Source: an uncultured Oscillibacter sp. | GTDB lineage: Bacteria; Bacillota; Clostridia; Oscillospirales; Oscillospiraceae | DNA: 64,000 bases | Direction: 5' to 3' | Assembly: GCA_910584075.1 (NCBI GenBank) | Contig: CAJTZI010000005.1 | Span: forward strand, 1-64,000 | Part shown: one piece after another, positions 45,959 through 54,065 of the stretch | Layout of the letters: each line of letters starts with the position of its first letter | Numbering within the stretch: the first letter of the stretch is position 1 | Notes under the pieces: generated by a model | The model's database searches: none | Seen by the model: only the letters and a program-made list of their open reading frames with translations | What the model was told of the DNA's origin: nothing | Position numbers and translations under genes: made by a program

Positions 45959-47200
45959 TCAATCATCATTATTCGCCGCCTTCGCTGCCGCGAATCCGGC
46001 GGCACGGCCTGTGGCCCAGGCGATCTGCAAATTAAATCCGCCGGTATAGGCGTCCACATCGATCAGTTCTCCCGCAAAGTATAATCCCTTTACAATTTTT
46101 GATTCCATCGTATTTGGATTGATCTCCCCCACCTTGACGCCGCCGGAGGTGACAATGGCGTCCGTCACGGGACAGGGGCCGGCAATCGCTACGGGAAAAT
46201 GCTTCAGAACAGCCAGCAAGCCCCGGCGCTGCTCCCGGGTGACATCGTGCACTTTTCGGCGTGGCTCGATTTCCGAGATCCGAATGATCATGGGAATCAG
46301 TTTTTTGGGCAGCAGGTCATCCAGGGCGTTGCAGAAATCATGGTTGGCGTATTTCTCGAAATCCGCCAGCAGGCGCCGGTCCAGCGTCTGCTCATCCAGC
46401 GCGGGTTTCAGATCAATCTCCAGATGATAGGCCCGCTCGCCAAACCGCCGCATATGGGCAGAGGCCGACAGAATCAGCGGCCCGCTGACGCCGAAATGGG
46501 TGAAGACCAGCTCCCCGAAGTCTGTGTAAATCTTCCGGCTGTTCTCAAAAACCGTCAGCCCCACGTTCCGCAGGCTCAGGCCCTGCAATTCTCGGCCAAC
46601 GCCGAAGTCCCGCAGAGGAACCAGGGAGCCCCGGAGGGGCGTCACTGTGTGCCCGGTCTTCGCCGCCATACGGTGGCCCTCTCCCGTGGAGCCGGTGGCG
46701 GGATAGGAGACGCCTCCGGTGGCCAAAATCACCGCCGCCGCTGGATAGTGCCGGCGCTCCCCTGTCACACCATGCACCGCGCCGCCTCCAGTCTCCAGCG
46801 CCGCCGCCCGGTCCCGGACCAGAGAAACCCCAAGGGCTCTCAGCCGCCGCTCCAGTGCGGCACTGACGTCAAAGGCCCGGTCACTGACTGGAAACACCCG
46901 GTTTCCCCGCTCGGTTTTCAGCGGTACGCCCAGCCCTTCAAAAAAAGCCATGGCATCCCGTCCGTCAAAGCGGGAAAAGACACTGTAAAGGAATTTCCCA
47001 TTTCTGGGAACATTGGCCAGCAGCTCCTCCGTTCCGGCGCTGCTGGTCACGTTGCAGCGGCCCTTGCCAGTGATGTTCAGCTTCTTCCCCAGCCGCTCAT
47101 TGGGCTCCAGCAGCGTCACGTGCCCGCCGTGCTCCGCCGCAGAAACGGCGGCCATCATTCCGGCGGCGCCTCCGCCGATGACAACGATCTCCTTATTCAT
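45959..47200 (-). CDS. NAD(P)/FAD-dependent oxidoreductase of the HI0933/BaiN type
   Basis: A 413-residue flavoprotein with the FAD-binding IVVIGGGAAGMMAAVSAAE at the N-terminus, GKRGRCNVTSS-like GKGRCNVTSS, the ILATGGVSYPATGSTGEGH stretch and the C-terminal LYFAGELIDVDAYTGGFNLQIAWATG typical of the family. Members reduce varied substrates (one is linked to bile acid conversion); the role here is unknown. I chose ATG 47200; a longer frame lies wholly inside the rpiR gene. It overlaps the end of the RpiR gene by 8 bases. Confidence 0.93.
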   Translation of the reverse strand: MNKEIVVIGGGAAGMMAAVSAAEHGGHVTLLEPNERLGKKLNITGKGRCNVTSSAGTEELLANVPRNGKFLYSVFSRFDGRDAMAFFEGLGVPLKTERGNRVFPVSDRAFDVSAALERRLRALGVSLVRDRAAALETGGGAVHGVTGERRHYPAAAVILATGGVSYPATGSTGEGHRMAAKTGHTVTPLRGSLVPLRDFGVGRELQGLSLRNVGLTVFENSRKIYTDFGELVFTHFGVSGPLILSASAHMRRFGERAYHLEIDLKPALDEQTLDRRLLADFEKYANHDFCNALDDLLPKKLIPMIIRISEIEPRRKVHDVTREQRRGLLAVLKHFPVAIAGPCPVTDAIVTSGGVKVGEINPNTMESKIVKGLYFAGELIDVDAYTGGFNLQIAWATGRAAGFAAAKAANNDD

Positions 47201-48059
47201 CGTCCGTCTTCCCAAATACGTCGTAGGTGTTCCAGATATCCTCCAGCTCCGCGAAGGTCTTGGCCGCGTCAGTCCCCAGCCGGACACCGATGGCGATCAG
47301 CAGCGCGTTGATCAGGGACAGGGGCGCCACCATGGAATCCACAAAGGAGATCATCTCACAGGGAGCCAGCAGGGCCGCGTCCGCCATCCGGTATACCGGA
47401 GACAGCTCGTTATCCGTAATGGCAATGATGGACGCTCCCCGGTCCTGGGCAAACTTTACTGTATTCAGCGTCACTCTGGAGTATCGGGGAAAGCTGATGG
47501 CCACCATCACATCCTCCGGTCCGATGCGCAGCAGCTGCTCAAAGATCTCCCCTGCGGCGTTGGACTGCACCAGCGTCACGTTCTCCGTCAGCAAGTGCAT
47601 ATAAAAATTCAGATAGCCCGCTACAAAGGAGGACGAGCGCACGCCCAGGATATAGATGTGGCGGCAGCTCAGCAGCTGGTCCATCACCCGGTCGAACTCG
47701 CTCTGATTGGCCTCACTGGCCATCAGCCGCAGCTTCTCAATATCCGACTGCACCACCGCGGGCAGGATTGACCGCCGGTCAAACAGATCTCCCGCCGCCT
47801 GAATGCGCTGGGTGGATGTCAGACGGCTGCGGATCATCTCCTGCAGGGCCCGCTGCATACTGGGATAGCCGTCGTATCCCAGCTCCGAGGCAAAGCGCAC
47901 CACCGTGGATTCGCTGACCTCCGCCAGCTTCCCCAGCTTGCTGGCGGTCAGAAAGGCCGCCTTGTCGTAATTTTCCAGGATATAGTTGGCGATTCGCTTT
48001 TGTCCCTTGGAAAAGCCCGCCATATTAGTCTCAATGGTATGTAAAATGTTCTTTGCCAC
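47193..48059 (-). CDS. MurR/RpiR-family regulator
   Basis: A 288-residue regulator. An N-terminal RpiR helix-turn-helix (TASKLGKLAEVSESTVVRFASELGYDGYPSMQRAL, about 38-72) is followed by a SIS sugar-phosphate domain (YILGVRSSSFVAGYLNFY; VMVAISFPRYSRVTLNTVKFA). GTG start 48059 follows GGAGG. It heads the run with the FAD oxidoreductase, cmk, plsC and ispH/S1. It probably senses a phosphosugar; the inverted repeat at its promoter may be its own site. Confidence 0.93.
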   Translation of the reverse strand: MAKNILHTIETNMAGFSKGQKRIANYILENYDKAAFLTASKLGKLAEVSESTVVRFASELGYDGYPSMQRALQEMIRSRLTSTQRIQAAGDLFDRRSILPAVVQSDIEKLRLMASEANQSEFDRVMDQLLSCRHIYILGVRSSSFVAGYLNFYMHLLTENVTLVQSNAAGEIFEQLLRIGPEDVMVAISFPRYSRVTLNTVKFAQDRGASIIAITDNELSPVYRMADAALLAPCEMISFVDSMVAPLSLINALLIAIGVRLGTDAAKTFAELEDIWNTYDVFGKTDDE

Positions 48060-48130
48060 GGTAGTTCCTCCGACCCGCTCCAGGCGATGGATTCACGGTC
48101 TCCAATTTACAGAATGGGAAAACGCATCCT

Positions 48131-48163
48131 GTGGTATTGTACCACAAATTCCAGTGGATTCAA
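48131..48163 (-). promoter_or_regulatory. Promoter of the rpiR operon with palindrome at the -10
   Basis: Minus-strand TTGAAT (48163-48158), 16 bases, TACAAT (48141-48136). The -10 lies inside the perfect inverted repeat GTGGTA-TTG-TACCAC (48131-48145), a candidate repressor site. Confidence 0.7.
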
Positions 48164-48277
48164 CCGTTTTTTGCAGGATTTTTTTCGTGTCTTGCAAAAT
48201 CAGGGCGGTATCTCCGCCAATCCATCGGCCCGGCGGCAAAAAAGGCCTGTATTTTCCAAATTATTTTTAAAAATAGT

Positions 48278-48306
48278 TTGACAACCGGGCTATAATCCCT
48301 TATAAT
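48278..48306 (+). promoter_or_regulatory. Promoter of DUF177-rpmF
   Basis: Full consensus TTGACA, 17 bases, TATAAT, about 22 bases upstream of which the transcript leader begins; it drives the DUF177 and L32 genes. Confidence 0.95.
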
Positions 48307-48333
48307 ACTAGTCGTGTCATTGCGAGGTAGCTT

Positions 48334-48831
48334 ATGCTTTTAGATGTAAAACCGATCCTGCACACTCCGGGTGGACGTCTGGAGTTCCAATTTGATCTGG
48401 ACCTCTCCGATGTGGAATTCTCCGGACGGTATCCGGTATCCTGCCCCCTCTCCGTCTCCGGCGAAGTGCGGAACACCGCCGATGTGCTCCATTTGGACCT
48501 GACCGCCCGGACCACGCTGGACGCCGTCTGCGACCGTTGCGGCAGGGAGTTCTCTCTGGAGAAAGAGGTTCCCTATCACTGTATGCTGGCGGAGTCCCTG
48601 GAAAACGGAGAGAGCGACGAGATCGAACTGCTGGAGGACGGCAAAGCGGATCTCGGCGAACTGGCCCGTACCGCGTTCATCCTCGGGATGGACACCAAAA
48701 CCCTGTGTTCTGAAGATTGCAAAGGACTGTGCTCCCGCTGCGGCGCCGATCTGAACCTCGGCCCCTGCTCCTGTAAAAAGGAGATTGATCCGCGGCTGGC
48801 GGCCCTTGCCAAGCTTTTGGAGAACAAATAG
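48334..48831 (+). CDS. DUF177/YceD-family protein
   Basis: A 165-residue protein of the YceD family, encoded before rpmF in most bacteria and linked to 23S rRNA or ribosome assembly. VCDRCGREF (Cys pair) and the C-terminal CSEDCKGLCSRCGADLNLGPCSC carry Cys that could bind zinc. ATG follows GCGAGG. It shares a transcript with rpmF, 58 bases downstream. Confidence 0.92.
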   Translation: MLLDVKPILHTPGGRLEFQFDLDLSDVEFSGRYPVSCPLSVSGEVRNTADVLHLDLTARTTLDAVCDRCGREFSLEKEVPYHCMLAESLENGESDEIELLEDGKADLGELARTAFILGMDTKTLCSEDCKGLCSRCGADLNLGPCSCKKEIDPRLAALAKLLENK

Positions 48832-48889
48832 AGAAATGAGATAAGGACAGGCCCTGCCTGTGCCTTTGAACGATCAAGGAGGTGTCACA

Positions 48890-49084
48890 ATGGCAGTACC
48901 CAAGAGAAAAGTATCCAAAGCAAGACGCGACAAACGCCGCAGCTCCACCTGGAAGCTGGCGTCCCCCGCTCTCGTCGTTTGCCCGAAATGCGGTGCGCAG
49001 CACCTGCCTCACAGAATGTGCCAGGAATGCGGTACGTATAATGGCCGCGAGGTCAAGGTTGTCAAGTCCGTTGTCGCAAAATAA
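48890..49084 (+). CDS. rpmF: Ribosomal protein L32
   Basis: A 64-residue protein of the large subunit, starting MAVPKRKVSKARRDKRRS. Four Cys (31, 34, 44, 47) in CPKCG and CQECG form the zinc-ribbon version. ATG 48890 follows AAGGAGGTG, a near-perfect site; the longer frame from 48860 is not real. Confidence 0.98.
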   Translation: MAVPKRKVSKARRDKRRSSTWKLASPALVVCPKCGAQHLPHRMCQECGTYNGREVKVVKSVVAK

Positions 49085-49104
49085 GGGATTTTGTACGCTT
49101 GCTT

Positions 49105-49137
49105 AGGAGGGAAGATCTGTCTTCCCTCCTTGCTTTT
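49105..49137 (+). terminator. Terminator of DUF177-rpmF
   Basis: AGGAGGGAAGA pairs with TCTTCCCTCCT over a TCTG loop, then TGCTTTTTG. Confidence 0.92.
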
Positions 49138-49141
49138 TGTC

Positions 49142-49170
49142 TTGCGATCCCGCCTGTGAGCGGGTATAAT
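49142..49170 (+). promoter_or_regulatory. Promoter of der-plsY-gpsA
   Basis: TTGCGA, 17 bases, TATAAT. The spacer contains the inverted repeat CCCGC-N6-GCGGG (49149-49164). Confidence 0.85.
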
Positions 49171-49215
49171 ATCTATATCAATTATGATTTACAAAGAGAA
49201 AGGAAGTGAGGGCCT

Positions 49216-50541
49216 ATGAAACCCATCGTCGCCATTGTGGGACGGCCCAACGTGGGCAAGTCCCAGCTGTTCAACAAGCTGGTGGGACGGCGAGTCTCCA
49301 TTGTGGAGGACACCCCCGGCGTCACCCGGGACCGCATCTACGGGGAGACCGACTGGAACGGGCGACAGTTCACCCTCATCGACACCGGCGGCATCGAGCC
49401 TCGCACCGACAACCTGATTTTGGAATTCATGCGGGACCAGGCCCAAACCGCCATTGAGACCGCCACAGTCATCATCTTTTTGACAGACATCCGAACAGGG
49501 CTCACCGCCTCCGACCATGAGGTGGCAAATATGCTGCTGCGCAGCGGAAAGCCCATCGTGCTGGCGGTGAACAAAATGGACTCCACCGGCACGCCGGACC
49601 CGGATTTTTACGAGTTCTACAATCTGGGGCTGGGGGACCCCATCGCCGTCTCCGCCGTCCACGGCCACGGCACCGGCGACCTGCTGGACGCCTGTGTGGC
49701 CCACTTCCCTCCCGAGGAGTCCGAAGCAGAGGAGGATGACGCCATCCACGTGGCGGTCATCGGCAAGCCCAACGCGGGCAAGTCCTCCCTGGTAAACAAA
49801 ATCCTGGGCGAGGAGCGGGTCATCGTTTCGGATATTGCCGGCACCACCCGGGACGCCATTGACTCCCGGTTTGAAAACGACAAGGGCTGCTTTGTCTTCA
49901 TCGACACCGCCGGCATACGGCGGCGGTCCAAGGTGTCGGAGGACATTGAGAAATACAGCGTCCTCCGGGCCACCATGGCCATCGAGCGGGCAGACGTGTG
50001 CCTGATTCTCATCGACGCTTCGGAGGGCGTCACGGAGCAGGACACCAAGGTGGCAGGGCTCGCCCACGAGGCCGGCAAGGCCAGCGTCATCGTGGTGAAC
50101 AAATGGGACCTGATTGAAAAGGACGGCAAGACCATGGACCGTATGCGAGAGGAGGTCCGGCAGGGCCTCAGCTTCATGGCATACGCCCCCATCCTCTTCA
50201 TCTCCGCAAAAACCGGACAGCGGGTGGAGCGGCTCTTTGAGCTCATCGACTACGTCTCCAATCAGGCCGCCACCCGCATCACCACCGGGATGCTGAACAA
50301 CGTCCTGGCAGACGCCCAGACCCGGGTCCAGCCCCCCACCGACAAGGGCCGGCGGCTGAAGATCTACTATATGACCCAGGTGGGCGTGAAGCCGCCCCAC
50401 TTCGTGGTCTTCTGCAACGACACCCGTCTATTCCACTTCTCATACCAGCGGTATCTGGAAAACTGTATCCGCAATACTTTCGGTCTGGAGGGGACGCCTG
50501 TCATTCTCTCCGTCCGGCAGCGGGGCGAAAAGGAGGAGTGA
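49216..50541 (+). CDS. der: Ribosome assembly GTPase Der (EngA)
   Basis: An essential factor for 50S subunit maturation. The 441-residue protein has two G domains in tandem, GRPNVGKS at 9-16 and GKPNAGKS at 183-190, each with DTGG/DTAG and NKMD/NKWD motifs, and a C-terminal KH-like domain. ATG 49216 lies 12 bases after AAGGAAGTGAGG. plsY follows after 4 bases. Confidence 0.98.
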   Translation: MKPIVAIVGRPNVGKSQLFNKLVGRRVSIVEDTPGVTRDRIYGETDWNGRQFTLIDTGGIEPRTDNLILEFMRDQAQTAIETATVIIFLTDIRTGLTASDHEVANMLLRSGKPIVLAVNKMDSTGTPDPDFYEFYNLGLGDPIAVSAVHGHGTGDLLDACVAHFPPEESEAEEDDAIHVAVIGKPNAGKSSLVNKILGEERVIVSDIAGTTRDAIDSRFENDKGCFVFIDTAGIRRRSKVSEDIEKYSVLRATMAIERADVCLILIDASEGVTEQDTKVAGLAHEAGKASVIVVNKWDLIEKDGKTMDRMREEVRQGLSFMAYAPILFISAKTGQRVERLFELIDYVSNQAATRITTGMLNNVLADAQTRVQPPTDKGRRLKIYYMTQVGVKPPHFVVFCNDTRLFHFSYQRYLENCIRNTFGLEGTPVILSVRQRGEKEE

Positions 50542-50545
50542 GCGA

Positions 50546-51229
50546 ATGGAAAACTGGTGGCTTTTAATCCTGCTGGTGTACGGCGGTCCAGCGCTGGCCG
50601 CTTATCTGCTGGGCTGCTTCAACGGCGCCGTCATTGTCTCCAAGTATATCCTGCGGGACGATGTACGGAACCACGGCAGCGGCAACGCGGGGCTCACCAA
50701 CTTCTACCGCACTTTCGGCGGCCCGCTGACGGCGCTGGTAATTCTGACAGATGTTCTCAAGGCAGTTTTTGCCCTCTTGCTTGGTGTCTGGGTCTTTGGA
50801 TGGCTTCCCGGAGGCGGCCCGGTACTGTTCGGCCATCATATAGACGGCGTGCTGTTCGGCAAATACTGGGCGGGCCTCTTCTGCCTGCTGGGCCACATGT
50901 TTCCCTGCATGTTCAAGTTCAAGGGCGGTAAGGGCATTCTCTCCGGCGGCACTATCGCCATTATGATCGACTGGCGCATTGCCCTGGTGGTCTGGGGCGG
51001 ATTCCTGCTCCTGACCATCCTCACCCGGTACGTCTCCCTGGGCTCCTTGTGGGCCGGGGCCAGCTTCCCCCTTGCCACCTGGGTGTGCTACCCGGACCCG
51101 GTGATCATCATTCTGGGCTTTCTCTGCGGAGGGCTGGTGGTCTGGCAGCACCGGGCCAACATCAAGCGGCTCCTCTCCGGCACGGAGAGCAAATTCAGCT
51201 TTCACCATAAAAAGGAGGGCGGATTATGA
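50546..51229 (+). CDS. plsY: Acyl-phosphate:glycerol-3-phosphate acyltransferase
   Basis: A membrane enzyme making lysophosphatidic acid from acyl-phosphate and glycerol 3-phosphate. The 227-residue protein has the conserved loops GCFNGAVIVSK, HGSGNAGLTNFYRTFG, and FKFKGGKGILSGG, with about 6-7 hydrophobic helices. It is slightly longer than usual (about 200), with an extra hydrophilic stretch near 90-105. It overlaps gpsA by 4 bases, which makes its substrate. Confidence 0.95.
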   Translation: MENWWLLILLVYGGPALAAYLLGCFNGAVIVSKYILRDDVRNHGSGNAGLTNFYRTFGGPLTALVILTDVLKAVFALLLGVWVFGWLPGGGPVLFGHHIDGVLFGKYWAGLFCLLGHMFPCMFKFKGGKGILSGGTIAIMIDWRIALVVWGGFLLLTILTRYVSLGSLWAGASFPLATWVCYPDPVIIILGFLCGGLVVWQHRANIKRLLSGTESKFSFHHKKEGGL

Positions 51230-52230
51230 AGACGGCAGTTTTAGGCAGCGGTGGCTGGGGTACGGCCCTGGCCCTGGTCCTCTGCGACAACGGGCACGAT
51301 GTGGCCCTCTGGTCCCACTCCCCGGAAAAGGCGGAGCAGATGCAAAAGACCCTGGAGAATCCCCTGCTGAAAGGCGTCCCCCTGCCGGAGGCGCTTCACA
51401 TCACTGGCAGTCTGGACTGTCTTTCCGGCGCGGAAATGGTGGTCAGCGCCGCGCCCTCCTTCGCCGTCCGGGCCACGGGGGAAAAGGCCCGGCCATACCT
51501 GCGGCCTGAAACCGTTCTGGTCACCGTCTCCAAGGGCATTGAGCGGGAGACCGGTCTCCGCATGAGCCAGATTCTCCAGGAGGCCACCGGAAATATCTGC
51601 AAGGTGGCCGCCCTCTCCGGTCCCTCCCACGCGGAGGAAGTGGGCCGAAAGCTGCCCACCGGCTGTGTCTCCGCCTGTCCGGACCGGGCCGCGGCCCGGT
51701 TTGTACAGGACGCCTTCATGAACGACTATTTCCGGGTCTACACCAGCTACGACATCATCGGCGTGGAGCTGGCGGCGGCCTTGAAAAACGTCATCGCCCT
51801 CTCCTGCGGCATCTGCACGGGCCTCGGGCTCCAGGACAACACCAAGGCCCTTTTGATGACCCGCTCCATGGCGGAGCTCACCCGTCTGGGAGAACAGCTG
51901 GGCGGCACCCGCCGGACCTTCGGCGGCCTTGCCGGCATGGGGGATCTGATCGTCACCTGCACCTCTCTCCACTCCCGGAACTACCGGGCCGGCATCCTCA
52001 TCGGCCAGGGCAGAACCGTTCAGGAGGCCATGGAGGAGGTGGGCGCCGTGGTGGAGGGCTACTACGCCGCCGAGAGCGTCTGCCAGCTGGCGGAGAAGGA
52101 GCAGGTGGAGATGCCCATCTGCCGCTGCGCCTACGAGGTGCTGTACCACGGCAAACAGGCCCGCGAGGTCGTCGGTGAGCTGATGGGCCGGGCCAAGAAG
52201 GATGAACTGCTGGAGCGAACCTGGATGTAA
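51226..52230 (+). CDS. gpsA: Glycerol-3-phosphate dehydrogenase (NAD(P)+)
   Basis: Reduces dihydroxyacetone phosphate to glycerol 3-phosphate for phospholipid synthesis. The 334-residue protein has the nucleotide loop AVLGSGGWGTA (4-14), VTVSKGIERETG, AALSGPSHAEEV and the catalytic-lysine region ELAAALKNVIALSCGI. ATG follows AAGGAGG. It ends the der-plsY-gpsA operon; two hairpins follow. Confidence 0.97.
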   Translation: MKTAVLGSGGWGTALALVLCDNGHDVALWSHSPEKAEQMQKTLENPLLKGVPLPEALHITGSLDCLSGAEMVVSAAPSFAVRATGEKARPYLRPETVLVTVSKGIERETGLRMSQILQEATGNICKVAALSGPSHAEEVGRKLPTGCVSACPDRAAARFVQDAFMNDYFRVYTSYDIIGVELAAALKNVIALSCGICTGLGLQDNTKALLMTRSMAELTRLGEQLGGTRRTFGGLAGMGDLIVTCTSLHSRNYRAGILIGQGRTVQEAMEEVGAVVEGYYAAESVCQLAEKEQVEMPICRCAYEVLYHGKQAREVVGELMGRAKKDELLERTWM

Positions 52231-52233
52231 GTG

Positions 52234-52269
52234 GCAGCCCCCAGGCGGAAATATTTCCGTCCGGGGGCT
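52234..52269 (+). terminator. Hairpin directly after gpsA
   Basis: AGCCCCC-AGGCGGAAA / TTTCCGTCC-GGGGGCT imperfect stem; first of two hairpins. Confidence 0.7.
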
Positions 52270-52279
52270 CTCCATAGAA

Positions 52280-52307
52280 AAAATCCCGGACGGATGTCCG
52301 GGATTTT
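52280..52307. terminator. Bidirectional terminator between gpsA and rpmB
   Basis: A perfect 12-bp stem AAAATCCCGGAC-GGAT-GTCCGGGATTTT with A/T flanks on both sides. Confidence 0.93.
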
Positions 52308-52318
52308 GTTTGTACATG

Positions 52319-52507
52319 TCAAATCGCTCTGGTGACCTTACCGGAACGCATGCACCGGGTACAAACATACACATGGCGGGGTGTACCGTTGACAATGGCC
52401 TTCACACGCTTCACGTTGGGCTTCCAGGGACGATTGGAACGCCGGTGAGAGTGGGAGACCTGAATGCCGAAGGTAACGCCCTTGTCGCAAAACTCACACT
52501 TTGCCAT
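52319..52507 (-). CDS. rpmB: Ribosomal protein L28
   Basis: A 62-residue protein of the large subunit: MAKCEFCDKGVTFGIQVSHSHRRSNRPWKPN. Cys4/Cys7 and VCTRCMRS make the zinc-binding version. ATG 52507 follows AAGGAGG; the longer frame to 52570 covers the promoter. Confidence 0.97.
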   Translation of the reverse strand: MAKCEFCDKGVTFGIQVSHSHRRSNRPWKPNVKRVKAIVNGTPRHVYVCTRCMRSGKVTRAI

Positions 52508-52541
52508 CCTTTGCACCTCCTTGCTATTGCGCACTTTTATT

Positions 52542-52570
52542 ATAATATCAGGAATACCTACAAAATGCAA
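52542..52570 (-). promoter_or_regulatory. Promoter of rpmB
   Basis: Minus-strand TTGCAT (52570-52565), 17 bases, TATTAT (52547-52542). Confidence 0.75.
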
Positions 52571-52609
52571 GAAAAATTTTCAGTAATTTCCCCTGCCCTT
52601 GACTGCAAA

Positions 52610-52966
52610 TCAGGCGACCGCCTTCTTGGCGATCTCGGTCAGCTGGGTGAAAGCGGCGGCGTCGCTGATGGCGATCTCGGAGAGCATCTTCCGGTTGATC
52701 TCGATGCCGGCGGCCTTCAGGCCGTGCATAAAGGTGGAGTAGTTCATCCCGTTGAGCTTGCAGGCGGCGGAGATCCGGGTGATCCACAGGGAGCGGAAGT
52801 CACGCTTTTTCAGCCGACGGCCGGTGTAGGCGTAGGTCAGGGACTTCATGACCGCCTGGTTTGCCACGCGGAAATGCTTGGACTTGGAGCCCCAGTAGCC
52901 CTTGGCCATCTTCATGACCTTATTTCTTCTCTTGCGCGTCATCATCGCGCCTTTGATTCTAGCCAT
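52610..52966 (-). CDS. rplT: Ribosomal protein L20
   Basis: A 118-residue 23S rRNA-binding protein (MARIKGAMMTRKRRNKVMKMAKGYWGSKS...), essential for 50S assembly. In Firmicutes L20 also represses its own operon infC-rpmI-rplT through the leader RNA; a leader with a terminator-like hairpin lies before infC. It is the last gene of the operon, 27 bases after rpmI. Confidence 0.98.
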   Translation of the reverse strand: MARIKGAMMTRKRRNKVMKMAKGYWGSKSKHFRVANQAVMKSLTYAYTGRRLKKRDFRSLWITRISAACKLNGMNYSTFMHGLKAAGIEINRKMLSEIAISDAAAFTQLTEIAKKAVA

Positions 52967-52993
52967 TGTAAAAAGCCTCCTATTCTATACAGC

Positions 52994-53191
52994 TTACTTG
53001 TAGGGGATCATCTTGCGCACGGCGTCCATATTGGTGGCGTCCGCGTAGCCGCCGGCCCGCAGGCGGCGGGTGCGCTTGGTGTCCTTCTTGGTCAGGATAT
53101 GGCTCTTGAAAGCCTTGGCGCGCTTCACCTTGCCGGTCTTGGTCAGGTTGAATCTCTTCTTGGCGCCGCTATGGGTTTTCAGCTTAGGCAT
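52994..53191 (-). CDS. rpmI: Ribosomal protein L35
   Basis: A 65-residue basic protein (MPKLKTHSGAKKRFNLTKTGKVKRAKAFKSHILTKK) of the large subunit, with the usual length. It lies between infC and rplT. Confidence 0.98.
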   Translation of the reverse strand: MPKLKTHSGAKKRFNLTKTGKVKRAKAFKSHILTKKDTKRTRRLRAGGYADATNMDAVRKMIPYK

Positions 53192-53228
53192 AGTAAATTG
53201 CTCCTTCCGTTTGTTTGAAAATCCTTGG

Positions 53229-53747
53229 TTACTTGCCGCCCTTGGGGGAGAGGAAAATGGACATCATTCTGCCCTCCAGCTTGGGGGCCTTGTCCAGATT
53301 GGCTGTCTCGGCACACTGCTCGGCAAACCGCTCCAGCAGGTCACGGCCAATGCTGGTATGGGCCATCTCACGACCGCGGAAGCGGACGGAGACCTTTACG
53401 CGATTGCCGTCGGCGATGAACTTCTGCGCGTTTTTGAGTTTTGTGTTGAAGTCGCCAATGTCAATGCCCGGAGACATCCGGATTTCCTTAATCTCCACCA
53501 CATGCTGGTTCTTTCTGGCCTCTTTTTCCCGCTTGCTCTGCTCGAACCGGAACTTTCCGTAGTTCATCAGCTTGCACACCGGCGGAGTGGCCTGGGGTGA
53601 GATCTTGACCAGATCCAGGCCCTGCTCGTCAGCGATCCGCAGCGCCTCCGCAGAGGACATGATTCCAAGCTGCTCACCCTGGGAGCCAATCAGGCGGACC
53701 TCTTTGTCATTGATGGCTTCATTCAGTTCATGCACTTGCTTACTAAT
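53229..53747 (-). CDS. infC: Translation initiation factor IF-3
   Basis: Prevents early subunit joining and checks the start codon on the 30S subunit. The 172-residue protein has the N-terminal domain (INDKEVRLIGSQGEQLGIMSS), the linker and the C-terminal RNA-binding domain (KNQHVVEIKEIRMSPGIDIGDFNTKLKNA). There is no ATG, GTG or TTG in a good place. An ATT at 53747 lies 10 bases after GGAGG and gives (M)SKQVHELNEAIN, matching IF-3 starts and the known AUU start of infC. The annotated longer frame to 53792 is not supported. Confidence 0.93.
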   Translation of the reverse strand: MSKQVHELNEAINDKEVRLIGSQGEQLGIMSSAEALRIADEQGLDLVKISPQATPPVCKLMNYGKFRFEQSKREKEARKNQHVVEIKEIRMSPGIDIGDFNTKLKNAQKFIADGNRVKVSVRFRGREMAHTSIGRDLLERFAEQCAETANLDKAPKLEGRMMSIFLSPKGGK

Positions 53748-53765
53748 GGCCGAAACACCTCCGTT

Positions 53766-53829
53766 CCAAAAATCACAAAACGCGGATACCAAACCGGCAC
53801 CCGCGCAACAACAAACTGCCTTCCGGCAG
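53766..53829 (-). promoter_or_regulatory. infC operon leader with terminator-like hairpin (L20-type attenuator)
   Basis: On the minus strand a hairpin CTGCC/GGCAG (53829-53814) is followed by CGCGGGTGCC-GGTTT-GGTATCCGCG (53805-53781) and a T-rich tract TTTTGTGATTTTT, all before the ribosome-binding site. The layout is that of an L20 autoregulatory leader; the match to the Rfam model cannot be tested here. Confidence 0.7.
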
Positions 53830-53910
53830 TCTGATTACAACGTTGTTGACCTCTTTGCCCATCTGGCTGGAGGTGAGGCGGATGCGTCGCCTTCTTTGTT
53901 TTGCTTGATT

Positions 53911-53939
53911 AGTATATCAGCGCTTCGCCGGTTTGTCAA
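53911..53939 (-). promoter_or_regulatory. Promoter of infC-rpmI-rplT
   Basis: Minus-strand TTGACA (53939-53934), 17 bases, TATACT (53916-53911); the leader is about 157 bases. Bases 53940-54050 hold nothing else I can name. Confidence 0.9.
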
Positions 53940-54065
53940 CAATTTTTTTCCACTGTTGAATATTTTTCGGCATTCCGGCAAAAATAACGCCTGTACGGGT
54001 GAAGGCGGCCCGTTCCGCTCTCATCCGCAACCGCATGGCAGAATTCCGAAAGGAGGTGTCCCCTC

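Noticed and set aside
53748..53792. Longer IF-3 start (MVSAFCDFWNGG...)
   Set aside because: It lies upstream of, and across, the binding site and T-tract; IF-3 homologs begin near the AUU codon.
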